A DNA stretch of 64,000 nt from contig JAWKUA010000002.1 in assembly GCA_041398785.1 (NCBI GenBank), positions 248,001-312,000 of the forward strand, given 5' to 3'. Of this stretch, positions 18,918-27,580 are shown one piece after another. Numbering within the stretch: the stretch's first letter is position 1; every line of letters begins with the position of its first letter. The notes beneath the pieces were generated by a model. It saw only the letters and a program-made list of their open reading frames with translations. It searched no databases and was not told where the DNA came from. The stretch comes from Planctomycetaceae bacterium. Its GTDB lineage: Bacteria > Planctomycetota > Planctomycetia > Planctomycetales > Planctomycetaceae. Both the position numbers and the translations under genes were made by a program.

Positions 18918-19523
18918 TCAGTCAGCGTCAGTTGACGCTGCATCATTGGTCGGGGGAGGAGCGCAGGCCACGATTACCTTGGCCGGTCTGATGACGCGAT
19001 CATGAAGCTTGTATCCGGTTTCCACGACGTCCAGCACAGTCATCGGCGGATGCTCGGCGGATGGCACCTGAGTCAGCGCTTCGTGCAGGTTTGGGTCGAA
19101 CGGCTGACCCTGCGGACGAATGGGTATCGCGGAATGAGCTTTCAGCACATCTTCGAACTGCTGGCTGACCATGTGGATGCCGTCCAGAAGATTCTGAAGA
19201 TCGCCCGACTGTTCGGCAGCGCCGACGGCGCGTTTCAGGTTGTCCAGTCCCGGCAGCATGTCGCGGATAATGGGAATCGACTGGTACTTGCGAAACTCAT
19301 CGACCTCACGCTGAGTACGGCGACGGAAGTTGTCAAGTTCCGCCTGAGCCCGCAGCGAACGGTCCCTGGCCTCGTCAGCTTCCTGCCGCAGTTTCTGCAG
19401 TTCGTCCGAATCGATTGCCGCGGCGGCGGACGCAACGGCCTCAGCAGTCACGTCGGCCCCCTGGCTGTCCGTGTCCGCTGCGGCGCCGTCGCCGGCTTCG
19501 GTATGTTTCTTTTCCCTGCTCAT
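18918..19523 (-). CDS. grpE: GrpE, DnaK nucleotide exchange factor
   Basis: This 201-aa protein has an acidic, Ala-rich N-terminal tail, then a long coiled coil (EADEARDRSLRAQAELDNFRRR), the conserved ILPGLDNLKRA-type segment written here as MLPGLDNLKRAV, and the C-terminal beta domain (FDPNLHEALTQ, VVETGYKLHDRVIRPAKVIVA). It is the expected length. GrpE releases ADP from DnaK. It follows dnaJ by 171 bp and precedes fmdB. No dnaK is present in this window. Confidence 0.96.
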   Translation of the reverse strand: MSREKKHTEAGDGAAADTDSQGADVTAEAVASAAAAIDSDELQKLRQEADEARDRSLRAQAELDNFRRRTQREVDEFRKYQSIPIIRDMLPGLDNLKRAVGAAEQSGDLQNLLDGIHMVSQQFEDVLKAHSAIPIRPQGQPFDPNLHEALTQVPSAEHPPMTVLDVVETGYKLHDRVIRPAKVIVACAPPPTNDAASTDAD

Positions 19524-19694
19524 GGTAATCGCTGTCGGTGCTAAATGGTGTCACGGTACCGGAAGAGGAGTGATGACCTTCCCAAGCTGTTGCTGCGGAC
19601 GCGAAGTTCGTTGTCCGGATTCCCGGTGGACCGACAACTGTGCAGGCCGAAATACCATCGATGCCCGCTCAGTGTGTCTGTCAGTCCAGGTCGA

Positions 19695-20837
19695 TTAGTC
19701 GTCATCATCGCCGGCGAAAAACTCCCGGACCTGTGCAAAGAACGATTTGCGGTGCGGCATCACGTCCTTGTCTTCCAGTTCCGCCAGTTCCCGCAGCAAT
19801 TCTTCCTGGCGCTGATTTAGTTTTCTCGGAACTTCGACCTGAAGTTCCACAAGCAGGTCGCCCGTTCGGCTGCCGCCTCGCGGATCCGGCATTCCCAGAC
19901 CACGCAGTCGAACAACACTGCCCGGCTGTGTTCCCGAACTGACTTCCAGCGTCTGCCGGCCATTTAGCGTGGGAATCGGAATCTCCGCTCCCAGCGCCGC
20001 CTGAGTGTACGTGATGGGGACTCGGCATTTCAGATCCAGACCGTCGCGATTGAACAGCGGATGCGGCCGCACTTCGATATCGACAAACAGGTCACCTCGC
20101 GCTCCGCCTCTGGTGCCTGCTTCGCCCTCGCCGCGCAGACAAAGCTGCATTCCGGTGTCGATGCCCGCCGGTATGGAAACTTCGCGAACAACGTCCCTCA
20201 TCGTCCGGCCGGTCCCGGAACAGTCGCCGCACGGATCCCTGATCGTTTCTCCTGCGCCCCGGCACGCCGGACAGGTCGTCTGAACACGGAAAAATCCCTG
20301 CGACTGAATCACCTGACCGTGTCCGCCGCACGTGCTGCACTTGACCTTTTCCGATCCGGGCCGGGCACCCGATCCGTGACACGTTTCGCATTCTTCGTGT
20401 CGTGAGATATGCAGTTCGCGGCGGCAGCCGGCAGCAGCCTCGGGCAGCTCGATCTGAACTGACGCCTGCAGCGAAGCGCCGCGCTGCGCGCCACCGCCAC
20501 GGCGCCGACCGCCGCCGAACCCGAATCCCTCAAACAGATCTCCGAATGCTCCGAAGATGTCGTTCATGTCCTGGAAGCCGGCGCCGCCACCGCCGCCAGC
20601 CGCCCCGGAGACTCCCGCATGTCCAAAGCGATCGTAGCGAGACCGCTTACCGGGATCACTCAAAACGTCAAAAGCCTCGGCTGCCTCCTTGAACTTCACG
20701 ACCGCTTCTTCGTCGCCCTGGTTGCGGTCCGGGTGGTATCTGAGAGCCAGCTTTCGGTAAGCCTTCTTGATGACGTCACCGGACGCGTCACGCGCTACCT
20801 CGAGCACTTCGTAGTAGTCACGCTGCGAAGTCATCAT
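19695..20837 (-). CDS. dnaJ: DnaJ chaperone (type I Hsp40)
   Basis: This 380-aa full-length type I J-protein has the J domain with HPD at residues 35-37, a long Gly/Phe-rich linker containing GGGRRRGGG, and four zinc-finger CxxCxGxG repeats (CETCHGSG, CSTCGGHG, CPACRGAG, CGDCSGTG), followed by the two beta-barrel substrate domains. The C-terminus is acidic (FFAGDDDD). It stimulates DnaK ATPase and delivers clients. It lies between groEL and grpE in one direction. A strong hairpin at 20944-20977 sits upstream, between it and groEL, so it may also have its own promoter. Confidence 0.96.
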   Translation of the reverse strand: MMTSQRDYYEVLEVARDASGDVIKKAYRKLALRYHPDRNQGDEEAVVKFKEAAEAFDVLSDPGKRSRYDRFGHAGVSGAAGGGGGAGFQDMNDIFGAFGDLFEGFGFGGGRRRGGGAQRGASLQASVQIELPEAAAGCRRELHISRHEECETCHGSGARPGSEKVKCSTCGGHGQVIQSQGFFRVQTTCPACRGAGETIRDPCGDCSGTGRTMRDVVREVSIPAGIDTGMQLCLRGEGEAGTRGGARGDLFVDIEVRPHPLFNRDGLDLKCRVPITYTQAALGAEIPIPTLNGRQTLEVSSGTQPGSVVRLRGLGMPDPRGGSRTGDLLVELQVEVPRKLNQRQEELLRELAELEDKDVMPHRKSFFAQVREFFAGDDDD

Positions 20838-20943
20838 CTGTTCCCGTCGTGCCGAATGCCGATGCGATCTGTGTTCCGTCCGATCGCAGCCATTGTGGCA
20901 TATTCAATCGTTCCGCTGCAAAAATCACGGAAGCATACGTCGT

Positions 20944-20977
20944 GGAAGCCCGGCTTTTTTTGAAAAGCCGGGCTTCC
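20944..20977. terminator. Perfect 15-bp hairpin between groEL and dnaJ
   Basis: A 15-bp perfect inverted repeat (20944-20958 with 20963-20977) is separated by 4 nt, with stem GGAAGCCCGGCTTTT. It lies about 100 bp after the groEL stop and about 105 bp before the dnaJ start. It could terminate the groEL transcript, attenuate read-through into dnaJ, or stabilise an mRNA end. A U-tract does not directly follow the stem on the minus strand, so classical rho-independent termination is not certain. Confidence 0.6.
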
Positions 20978-21078
20978 GGACCCGTTTCCGGGCGAGCCGC
21001 TTCAGTGAACCCGACATGCCTTCAACAGCCCCGACATCCGGCGCTGGCAGGTGAGAATTCGAAGAACGAAAGCGACTG

Positions 21079-22698
21079 CTAGCGGATCGCCCCTTCAACC
21101 TTCGGCTTGCTGGCGCCTCCGTCGGCATCGTCAGTGCGAGTCACCAGGACGGAAGTGGTCAACATCAGTCCGGCAATGGAGGCCGCCAGCGACAGGGCGC
21201 TGCGGACAACCTTCGCCGGATCCAGAATCCCGGCAGCCAGCATATCCACGAACTGGCCATTTGACGCGTCGAATCCCATCGCACCTTTCAACTGACGAAC
21301 TTCGTCCGCAATGACCGCACCGTCCGCACCGCAGTTGCTGGCGATCTGCCGCAGCGGCGCTTCCAGAGCGCGGATGATGATGCCGACACCGATCGCTTCG
21401 TCACCGCTGGATTCCAGCTTCTGAACGGCCGTGATCGCTCGCAGCAAAGCCACACCGCCGCCGGGAAGAATGCCTTCTTCAACGGCAGCGCGGGTTGCGT
21501 GCAGGGCGTCTTCCATGCGAGCCTTCGTCTGCTTCATTTCCGCTTCGGTGGCCGCTCCCACGGAAATCACCGCCACGCCGCCCGTCAGTTTGGCCAGACG
21601 TTCCTGGAATTTCTCGCGGTCGTAGTCACTGTCGGTCTTTTCGATGTGATCACGGATCTGCTGAACACGAGTCTTGATGGCATCGTGGTCTCCGTTGCCT
21701 TCGATGATCGTGGTGCTGTCCTTTGTGACCTCAACGCGCCGCGCCGAACCAAGCTGAGCCAGTTGAACGGAATCCAGCTTGATGCCAAGGTCTTCGGAGA
21801 TCAGCGTTCCTCCGGTCAGCGTGGCCATGTCTCCCAGCATCGCCTTTCGACGGTCGCCAAAGCCGGGCGCCTTCACGGCACAGACCTTCAGCACGCCGCG
21901 CAGCTTGTTGACAACCAGCGCGGTCAGCGCTTCGCTGTCGACATCCTCCGCGACCACCAGCAACTGCTTGCCGGACTGAGCAACCTTTTCCAGCAGCGGA
22001 ACAAATTCACGCAGGTTCGAAATCTTCTTTTCGAACAGCAGAATCAGGCAGTCTTCCAGCACGGCCTTCATGTCTTCGGCACTGGTCACGAAGTAGGGAG
22101 AAATGTAGCCCTTGTCGAACTGCATCCCTTCCGCAAATTCCAGCGTCGTTTCGTTCGCCTTGCCTTCTTCAACGGTGATAACACCATCGCGACCGACGCG
22201 TTCCATCGCATTGGCGATCATATCCCCGATGGCTCGGTCGTTGTTCGCGGAGATCGCTCCCACCTGGGCAACCTGCTGCCGGGATTCAACCGGTCTGGCC
22301 TGCGATTCAATGCTGGCCAGTGCCGCTTCGACCGCCTTTTCAATGCCGCGCCGAACAACCGTCGGATTCGCTCCCAGAGAAATGCTGCGCAGGCCTTCGT
22401 CATAAATTGCCCTGGCCAGCACGGTCGCGGTGGTCGTTCCATCACCCGCCAGATCACTGGTCTTGCTGGCCACTTCATTGACCAGCTTGGCCCCCATGTG
22501 CTCGTACGGATCGTCAAGCTCAACCTCTTTGCTGACAGTCACACCGTCTTTCGTGACGACCGGGTTGCCGAAGCTTTTGTCGATAATCACATTGCGACCC
22601 GTTGGCCCCATCGTGACAGCGACCGCCTTTGCAAGTGTGTCGACACCGCGATGCAGCTTGATTCGAGCGCGGTCGTCAAACAGTAGTTGTTTAGCCAT
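21079..22698 (-). CDS. groEL: GroEL chaperonin, copy lacking the GGM tail
   Basis: This 539-aa 60-kDa chaperonin has MAKQLLFDDRAR at the start, the ATP-site blocks MGPTGRNV, GDGTTTATVLA and LPGGGVALLRA, and intact apical and intermediate domains. Unlike most GroELs it ends KPKVEGAIR, with no Gly-Gly-Met repeat. The sequence differs clearly from the second copy at 23350. In bacteria with several GroELs, tail-divergent copies often fold special clients or act in stress; which applies here cannot be read from the sequence. It sits 178 bp after groES. Confidence 0.96.
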   Translation of the reverse strand: MAKQLLFDDRARIKLHRGVDTLAKAVAVTMGPTGRNVIIDKSFGNPVVTKDGVTVSKEVELDDPYEHMGAKLVNEVASKTSDLAGDGTTTATVLARAIYDEGLRSISLGANPTVVRRGIEKAVEAALASIESQARPVESRQQVAQVGAISANNDRAIGDMIANAMERVGRDGVITVEEGKANETTLEFAEGMQFDKGYISPYFVTSAEDMKAVLEDCLILLFEKKISNLREFVPLLEKVAQSGKQLLVVAEDVDSEALTALVVNKLRGVLKVCAVKAPGFGDRRKAMLGDMATLTGGTLISEDLGIKLDSVQLAQLGSARRVEVTKDSTTIIEGNGDHDAIKTRVQQIRDHIEKTDSDYDREKFQERLAKLTGGVAVISVGAATEAEMKQTKARMEDALHATRAAVEEGILPGGGVALLRAITAVQKLESSGDEAIGVGIIIRALEAPLRQIASNCGADGAVIADEVRQLKGAMGFDASNGQFVDMLAAGILDPAKVVRSALSLAASIAGLMLTTSVLVTRTDDADGGASKPKVEGAIR

Positions 22699-22876
22699 TT
22701 TCGTCCTCGGGAAGTTTTCAGATGTCAGTGTTCAGTTGTCTGTGTTCAGTGCCAGAATCGCGGATGGCGCCTCAATCGAGCACACGACGACGATTCAGCG
22801 GTGGCGGTCTCAGGTCAGTGCCGGCGTAAGTTTTCGACTGCTGCCGAAAACGGATGACCGACACTGAGTCCCCGGA

Positions 22877-23167
22877 CTAGACGACCTTCGCCAGAATGTC
22901 GCTCTCGCGAAGAATCTTCACTTCCTCACCGTCGATTTCAATTTCCGTACCGCCGTACTTGCCGAACAGAACCTGATCGCCGACTTCAACGCTGATCGGG
23001 CTGCGCTGTCCACTGTCCAACAGACGTCCCGGCCCGACGGCCAGCACGGTCCCGCGCTGTGGCTTTTCCTTGGCGGCATCCGGCAGGACGATGCCGCCGG
23101 AAGTCTTTTCTTCTGCTTCGCCGGGACGAACTACGATTCGATCATCGAGAGGATTGACTTTCATCAT
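22877..23167 (-). CDS. groES: GroES co-chaperonin
   Basis: This 96-aa protein has typical length and sequence: VNPLDDRIVVRP at the start, the mobile loop EEKTSGGIVLPD (about 18-29), which binds GroEL, and the roof and base blocks RGTVLAVGPGR and FGKYGGTEIEIDGEE. It lies between two groEL genes on one strand, 182 bp after one and 178 bp before the other, so a single GroES may serve both chaperonins. A GAG-type ribosome binding site precedes the start. No CIRCE repeat was found in either spacer. Confidence 0.96.
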   Translation of the reverse strand: MMKVNPLDDRIVVRPGEAEEKTSGGIVLPDAAKEKPQRGTVLAVGPGRLLDSGQRSPISVEVGDQVLFGKYGGTEIEIDGEEVKILRESDILAKVV

Positions 23168-23349
23168 TTGCTCCGTGGTGCTTCAAAGACTTGTCTGGAT
23201 CTATGGAAAATGTCTGAACTGAATTGAACTTTGGGGCGGCGACTTACCCGCATGGCAGGTAACCGGCAGAGCCCGGCCACTGAACAACAACTGTGACCGC
23301 ACCGACCATTGCAGTGACCACACTCGGCGAGCGATGGCCGCACCGCTGA

Positions 23350-25035
23350 TTACATCATTCCGGGCATACCGCCCATCCCGCCGCCCATACCACCCATGCC
23401 TCCCATGCCTCCCATGTCGTGGTGGTGGTCGTCGTGGTGGTTGTCCTCTTCCTTTGCCGGCTCTTCGACGACAATGCAGTCTGTCGTCAGCAGCAGTGAA
23501 GCAACGCTGATGGCATTCTGCAGAGACGACCGAACAACCTTGGTTGGATCAACCACGCCAAACGCGAACATGTCGCCATACTGGTCATTCAGGGCATCGT
23601 AGCCGTGAGAAGCCTTCTTCTCCTTCTTGACGCGGTTCGCGACAACGGCACCATCCAATCCGGCGTTTTGAGCAATCATCCGCAGTGGCATTTCAAGAAC
23701 GCCGCGAACCAGTTCCACGCCGTGCTCTTCGTCGCCCTTCAGCTTCATCTCATCAAGGATTCGGGCACACCGCAGCAATGCGACACCGCCGCCGGGCACG
23801 ACCCCTTCTTCAATGGCAGCTCGCGTCGCATTCAACGCGTCATCGACCAGGTCCTTGCGTTCCTTCATTTCCGTTTCGGTGGCGGCTCCGACTTTGATTT
23901 GAGCCACGCCGCCAGCCAGCTTGGCCAGTCGTTCCTGCAGCTTTTCACGGTCGTACTCGCTGTCCGTCGATTCGATTTCACGCCGAATCTGCTCGGCGCG
24001 ACCGGAAATGTCGCCCTTTTTTCCGGAACCTTCGATGATGACTGTCTTGTCGGAATCGATCCGGACTCGCTTGGCGCGACCCAGGTCTGAAAGCTGAATA
24101 TTCTCCAGCTTGATCCCCAGATCCTTGAAGAACGCCTTCCCGCCGGTCAGCACGGCAATATCTTCCATCATCGCCTTGCGACGGTCTCCGTAGCCCGGTG
24201 CTTTGACGGCTGCCACCTGCAGAATACCGCGCATCTTGTTGACAACCAGTGTCGCCAGAGCTTCGCCTTCGACGTCTTCAGCGATGATCAGCAGCGGAGC
24301 ACCGTCCTTTGACACTGCTTCCAGCAGCGGGACCAGTTGCTTGGCGTTTGAAATCTTCTCTTCGTGCAGCAGAATTCGGCAGTTGTCGAATACAACTTCC
24401 TGCTCATCCTGATTCGTTATGAAGTGCGGCGACAGGTAGCCTCGATCGAATTGCATTCCTTCGACCAGCTCGACTTCCGTGCTGACGTTGCGACCTTCCT
24501 CGACGGTGATGACTCCGTCTTTGCCGACCTTCATCAGAGCGTCGGCAAGAATCTTGCCAACTTCCGGGTCGTTATTTCCGGCGATTGCGGCGACGCGAGC
24601 AATCTGCTCCTTGTCGTTGGCCTTGACCACCCTGGACATCTTCGCGAGCTCTTCGACGACCGCCACGACGGCCTTTTGAGCACCGCGGCTGAGAGCCATC
24701 GCGTCGGCTCCCGCAGCGATGTACTTCAGCCCGGCACGGTAAAGCGCCTCAGCCAGGACTGTCGCGGTTGTCGTTCCGTCTCCGGCAACGTCGTTGGTCT
24801 TCGACGCCGCTTCCTTCACAAGCTGCACGCCGACATTCTCGTAGGGATCTTCCAGCTCAATATCTTCGGCAACCGTCACACCGTCCTTGGTCACCTTCGG
24901 GGCTCCCCAGCCCTTGTCCAGGACCGCATTTCGTCCTCGCGGCCCCAGCGTGCTGCTGACGGCCTGCGAAAGCTTCGAAACGCCGGACAGCAGACCCTTT
25001 CGAGCCTCTTCGTCAAACGTCAGTAACTTTGCCAC
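23350..25035 (-). CDS. groEL: GroEL chaperonin with His-rich and GGM tail
   Basis: This 561-aa protein. The start is GTG 25035 (MAKLLTFDEEARK) with GAGGAG 5 nt upstream; the frame extends to 25149 but adds a non-homologous Arg/His-rich leader. All chaperonin blocks are present (LGPRGRNAVLDKG, GDGTTTATVLAEALY, VPGGGVALLR). The C-terminus has an unusual histidine cluster (DNHHDDHHHD) just before a Gly-Gly-Met tail, which could bind metal. It is first in the minus-strand chaperone run. The two GroELs share this cluster but are well diverged, so they are probably not a recent duplication. Confidence 0.96.
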   Translation of the reverse strand: MAKLLTFDEEARKGLLSGVSKLSQAVSSTLGPRGRNAVLDKGWGAPKVTKDGVTVAEDIELEDPYENVGVQLVKEAASKTNDVAGDGTTTATVLAEALYRAGLKYIAAGADAMALSRGAQKAVVAVVEELAKMSRVVKANDKEQIARVAAIAGNNDPEVGKILADALMKVGKDGVITVEEGRNVSTEVELVEGMQFDRGYLSPHFITNQDEQEVVFDNCRILLHEEKISNAKQLVPLLEAVSKDGAPLLIIAEDVEGEALATLVVNKMRGILQVAAVKAPGYGDRRKAMMEDIAVLTGGKAFFKDLGIKLENIQLSDLGRAKRVRIDSDKTVIIEGSGKKGDISGRAEQIRREIESTDSEYDREKLQERLAKLAGGVAQIKVGAATETEMKERKDLVDDALNATRAAIEEGVVPGGGVALLRCARILDEMKLKGDEEHGVELVRGVLEMPLRMIAQNAGLDGAVVANRVKKEKKASHGYDALNDQYGDMFAFGVVDPTKVVRSSLQNAISVASLLLTTDCIVVEEPAKEEDNHHDDHHHDMGGMGGMGGMGGGMGGMPGMM

Positions 25036-25559
25036 GGTTTCTCCTCGGTCACGGTTTCTTTTTCTGGCGTGTCTGTCTGGCAGCAACCTGCCGTGACGGT
25101 CCCGCAGAGCAAACAACATGCCGGGCAGGAAACTGTGAGTGTAAGTCATTCAACAGTTGATACTTGCAGGCAGCCTGAGCTACGTGTCATGCGGGACTCA
25201 GGTCACACATCCGTCGTTTTGGCAGACGGCTGGCGGCTCTCGCCGGCAAGCTTCGAACAACGGACCTCGCGTCCGGTAACCATCCACCCGGACGCCGTCC
25301 TCAAATGATTTTGAGTGAGGCTGCGGACCACGGGACGCTGGCCCCGCCTTCCCTTCACGGAAACATCGGCGTCCTCGATTCTGCTCGCCGGCAGAATTTG
25401 CCAGCGTTGCCGACACCCACATCTCAAGCAGCACCGCTGACACGCGTGACCCTGCGACTCGCGGAGACTAAAATCCTGTCAAAGTAAGCAGGCTGAGTCG
25501 CTCAGGCAGTTCAACGGCCGCGCGACGTTTCGAAGAAAACTCAAACAGGACAGACAAAC
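25036..25559. other. Intergenic region of about 520 bp, no gene recognised
   Basis: This is a divergent spacer upstream of the groEL-groES cluster and of a small secreted-protein gene; it should carry the heat-shock cluster promoter. I looked for the CIRCE inverted repeat (TTAGCACTC-N9-GAGTGCTAA) and did not find it. Short frames here show no motif or ribosome binding site. AGGACAG lies about 10 nt before the ATG at 25560. Confidence 0.55.
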
Positions 25560-25964
25560 ATGATTCGGCACATCGCATCGGCATTTCTGATCGCGGCGGC
25601 TCTCACGGGAACCGCTTCAGCACACGATCCGCTTTGGTTCGCCGGCGGCCCGCCAGCCTATGCATTCGGAGGCCAGACAGTCACGTATCAGTCGGTCAGC
25701 ATCGCCCCGGCCGCGTATCCAGCGCCTGTTGTCGTTCAACAGCCGGCTTATGTCGTGCCGACCGCCGTTTCTGTCTATTCGTATCCGGTGGTTACTGCTT
25801 ACCGCGGCCCGCTGGCGCCTGCTCCGGTCAGCGTCGTGACGTATAACCAGGTGTTCGCACCAACGGTTCCCGTCGCTGCCGCCTATTACGGCCCTGTCTA
25901 TCGCAGGCCACACTTCCATCGGGTTCGGCCTCACGGCGTTGCCATCGGCATTGGCGTTTACTGA
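25560..25964 (+). CDS. Small secreted Tyr/Pro/Val-rich protein
   Basis: This 134-aa protein has a clear signal peptide (MIRHIASAFLIAAALTGTASA, cleavage near 21). The mature part is rich in Pro, Tyr, Val and Ala in alternating short strands (PVVVQQPAYVVP, YGPVYRRPHFHR) and ends in a His/Arg patch followed by GVAIGIGVY. It resembles small planctomycete exported proteins of unknown function. AGGAC precedes the start. No enzyme motif is visible. Confidence 0.8.
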   Translation: MIRHIASAFLIAAALTGTASAHDPLWFAGGPPAYAFGGQTVTYQSVSIAPAAYPAPVVVQQPAYVVPTAVSVYSYPVVTAYRGPLAPAPVSVVTYNQVFAPTVPVAAAYYGPVYRRPHFHRVRPHGVAIGIGVY

Positions 25965-26210
25965 TTCGTTCCGGAAACGCGCACTCTGCGGCATTGGGCA
26001 AGTCGAATCCTGCAAGCCGCGGACGTGAGTCTGCCGGCGGAGTGAAACCGTAAGGCCAGCGTTCGATCGTTTCTCAGATGCCTGCCGCCGAGCAAGAACA
26101 CACGCCGATCGGCAGTGACCGGCAAATCGACGCCCCGGAGGGCATCTTGACCGTTGCGGCGCTCCGGCGGTACGCTGCCGGAGCACGCAGCGAGTCCAGG
26201 CAATTCACGG

Positions 26211-27419
26211 ATGAACGCGATGAGAATCTTTTTTTCGGCCGGCGAACCAAGCGGCGATCAGCACGCTGCCCATTTGATTCAGGAACTGCGGTCGCGGCGA
26301 AGTGACTTTGCGGCGGAAGGTTTTGGCGGTCCGGAAATGCGGAAGCAGGGCTGTTCGCTGCTGTTTGAACTGACACAACTGGCCGTCATGGGATTCCTGC
26401 GAGTCGTCCCGCTGTTGGCGAAGTTCCGTCGACTGGTTCGGCAGGCGGAAGCTCACTTCGACCAGTCGCCGCCGGATGCCGTCGTGCTGATCGATTTTCC
26501 CGGCTTTAACTGGTGGATCGCCCGAGCCGCCAGGCGACGCGGCATTCCGGTCTACTACTATCTTCCGCCGCAGTTGTGGGCCTGGGCGGGCTGGCGAATT
26601 CGCCGCGTTCGCAAGTGGGTCGATCACGTTATTTGCGCGCTGCCGTTTGAATACGACTGGTACCGGTCGCGCGGCGTGAAGACGACGTGGGTCGGACATC
26701 CGTTCTTCGACGAAGTGGCGGCCAGAACTCTGGACAAGCCGTTGATGCGGCAGTTTCAAAGTGCCGATTCTCAGCAAACTCCCACAGTCGTCATCGGACT
26801 GTTGCCGGGGTCCCGCAATCACGAAGTTGATCGCAACTGGCCGCTGATGCTGGAGGTCGTGAAGACGGTGTCTGGTTCCGTCGACGGCATCCGCTGGATC
26901 GTCGCGAACTACCGGCCGGAGCACTCCGTCACCTGCCGGAACCTGCAGCAGCAGGCCGGCCTGCCGGAGACGATTGATATCCAATACGTCGCCGGAAAAA
27001 CCTCAGAAATCATCGAAGCGGCTGATTGCTGCCTGATGGTCAGCGGATCCGTCAGCCTGGAACTGCTGGCTCGCAGGACCCCCGGAGTCGTCCTGTATCG
27101 CGGCCACCGGATCGGGCTGATCGCGTCCTGGTTTTTGATGAAGTGTCGCTTCATCACGCTTGTCAACCTGATCGCCGACCGGGAAGTCATGCCGGAGTTC
27201 ATTTCTGTCGGTGATCCGACACGCGACATTCGCAGCATGGCCGGCCACCTGGTGAACTGGTGCCGAAACCGCGACGAACTTCAGCACAAAGCCGACGAAA
27301 TGGCGGCGCTGGCCGACCGGGCCGCGATCACCGGAGCAACCGGACGAGTCGCCGACCTGCTGGAACGCGAACTTGCGACCGGCAACGGAACACTGCCGGC
27401 AACGGCCGAAGCGGCATAG
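26211..27419 (+). CDS. lpxB: Lipid-A-disaccharide synthase
   Basis: This ~402-aa glycosyltransferase (GT19) condenses UDP-2,3-diacylglucosamine with lipid X in lipid A synthesis at the inner membrane. The N-terminus MRIFFSAGEPSGDQHAAHL is diagnostic; VVLIDFPGFNWWIA, YYLPPQLWAWAGWR and LLPGSRNHEV are the other family blocks. Two ATGs, 26211 and 26220, are possible starts; the second gives the canonical opening. The ORF open from 26154 adds unlikely residues. The gene supports a lipid A-containing outer membrane. A long inverted repeat 18 nt after the stop may act as terminator. Confidence 0.95.
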   Translation: MNAMRIFFSAGEPSGDQHAAHLIQELRSRRSDFAAEGFGGPEMRKQGCSLLFELTQLAVMGFLRVVPLLAKFRRLVRQAEAHFDQSPPDAVVLIDFPGFNWWIARAARRRGIPVYYYLPPQLWAWAGWRIRRVRKWVDHVICALPFEYDWYRSRGVKTTWVGHPFFDEVAARTLDKPLMRQFQSADSQQTPTVVIGLLPGSRNHEVDRNWPLMLEVVKTVSGSVDGIRWIVANYRPEHSVTCRNLQQQAGLPETIDIQYVAGKTSEIIEAADCCLMVSGSVSLELLARRTPGVVLYRGHRIGLIASWFLMKCRFITLVNLIADREVMPEFISVGDPTRDIRSMAGHLVNWCRNRDELQHKADEMAALADRAAITGATGRVADLLERELATGNGTLPATAEAA

Positions 27420-27437
27420 TAGTCGGGGTTCTCCACC

Positions 27438-27512
27438 CGTCCCGTCATTACCGCGCAGGCGGGAACCCAGTGTGTGCGGCTTGGTTCCCGCCTGCGCGGG
27501 AATGACGGGACG
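27438..27512. repeat. Palindromic repeat (30-bp arms) after lpxB
   Basis: The left arm at 27438-27467 and right arm at 27483-27512 are inverted copies matching at 29 of 30 positions, with a 15-nt loop. The core GCGCAGGCGGGAACC with flanking GTCATT resembles dispersed REP-like palindromes seen in many genomes. Position just past lpxB suggests a terminator or mRNA-end stabiliser. Copy number elsewhere in the genome cannot be seen from one window. Confidence 0.85.
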
Positions 27513-27580
27513 AGCTGTGGCACGGCCGGAGGTGATGCCCTGCAATCGGCAATCATCACTCGGAAGTCTACAATGGCACG

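Noticed and set aside
21499..22686. 395-aa plus-strand ORF opposite groEL
   Set aside because: It is the antisense of a clear chaperonin; its sequence has no motif and is produced by the GC-rich codon pattern.
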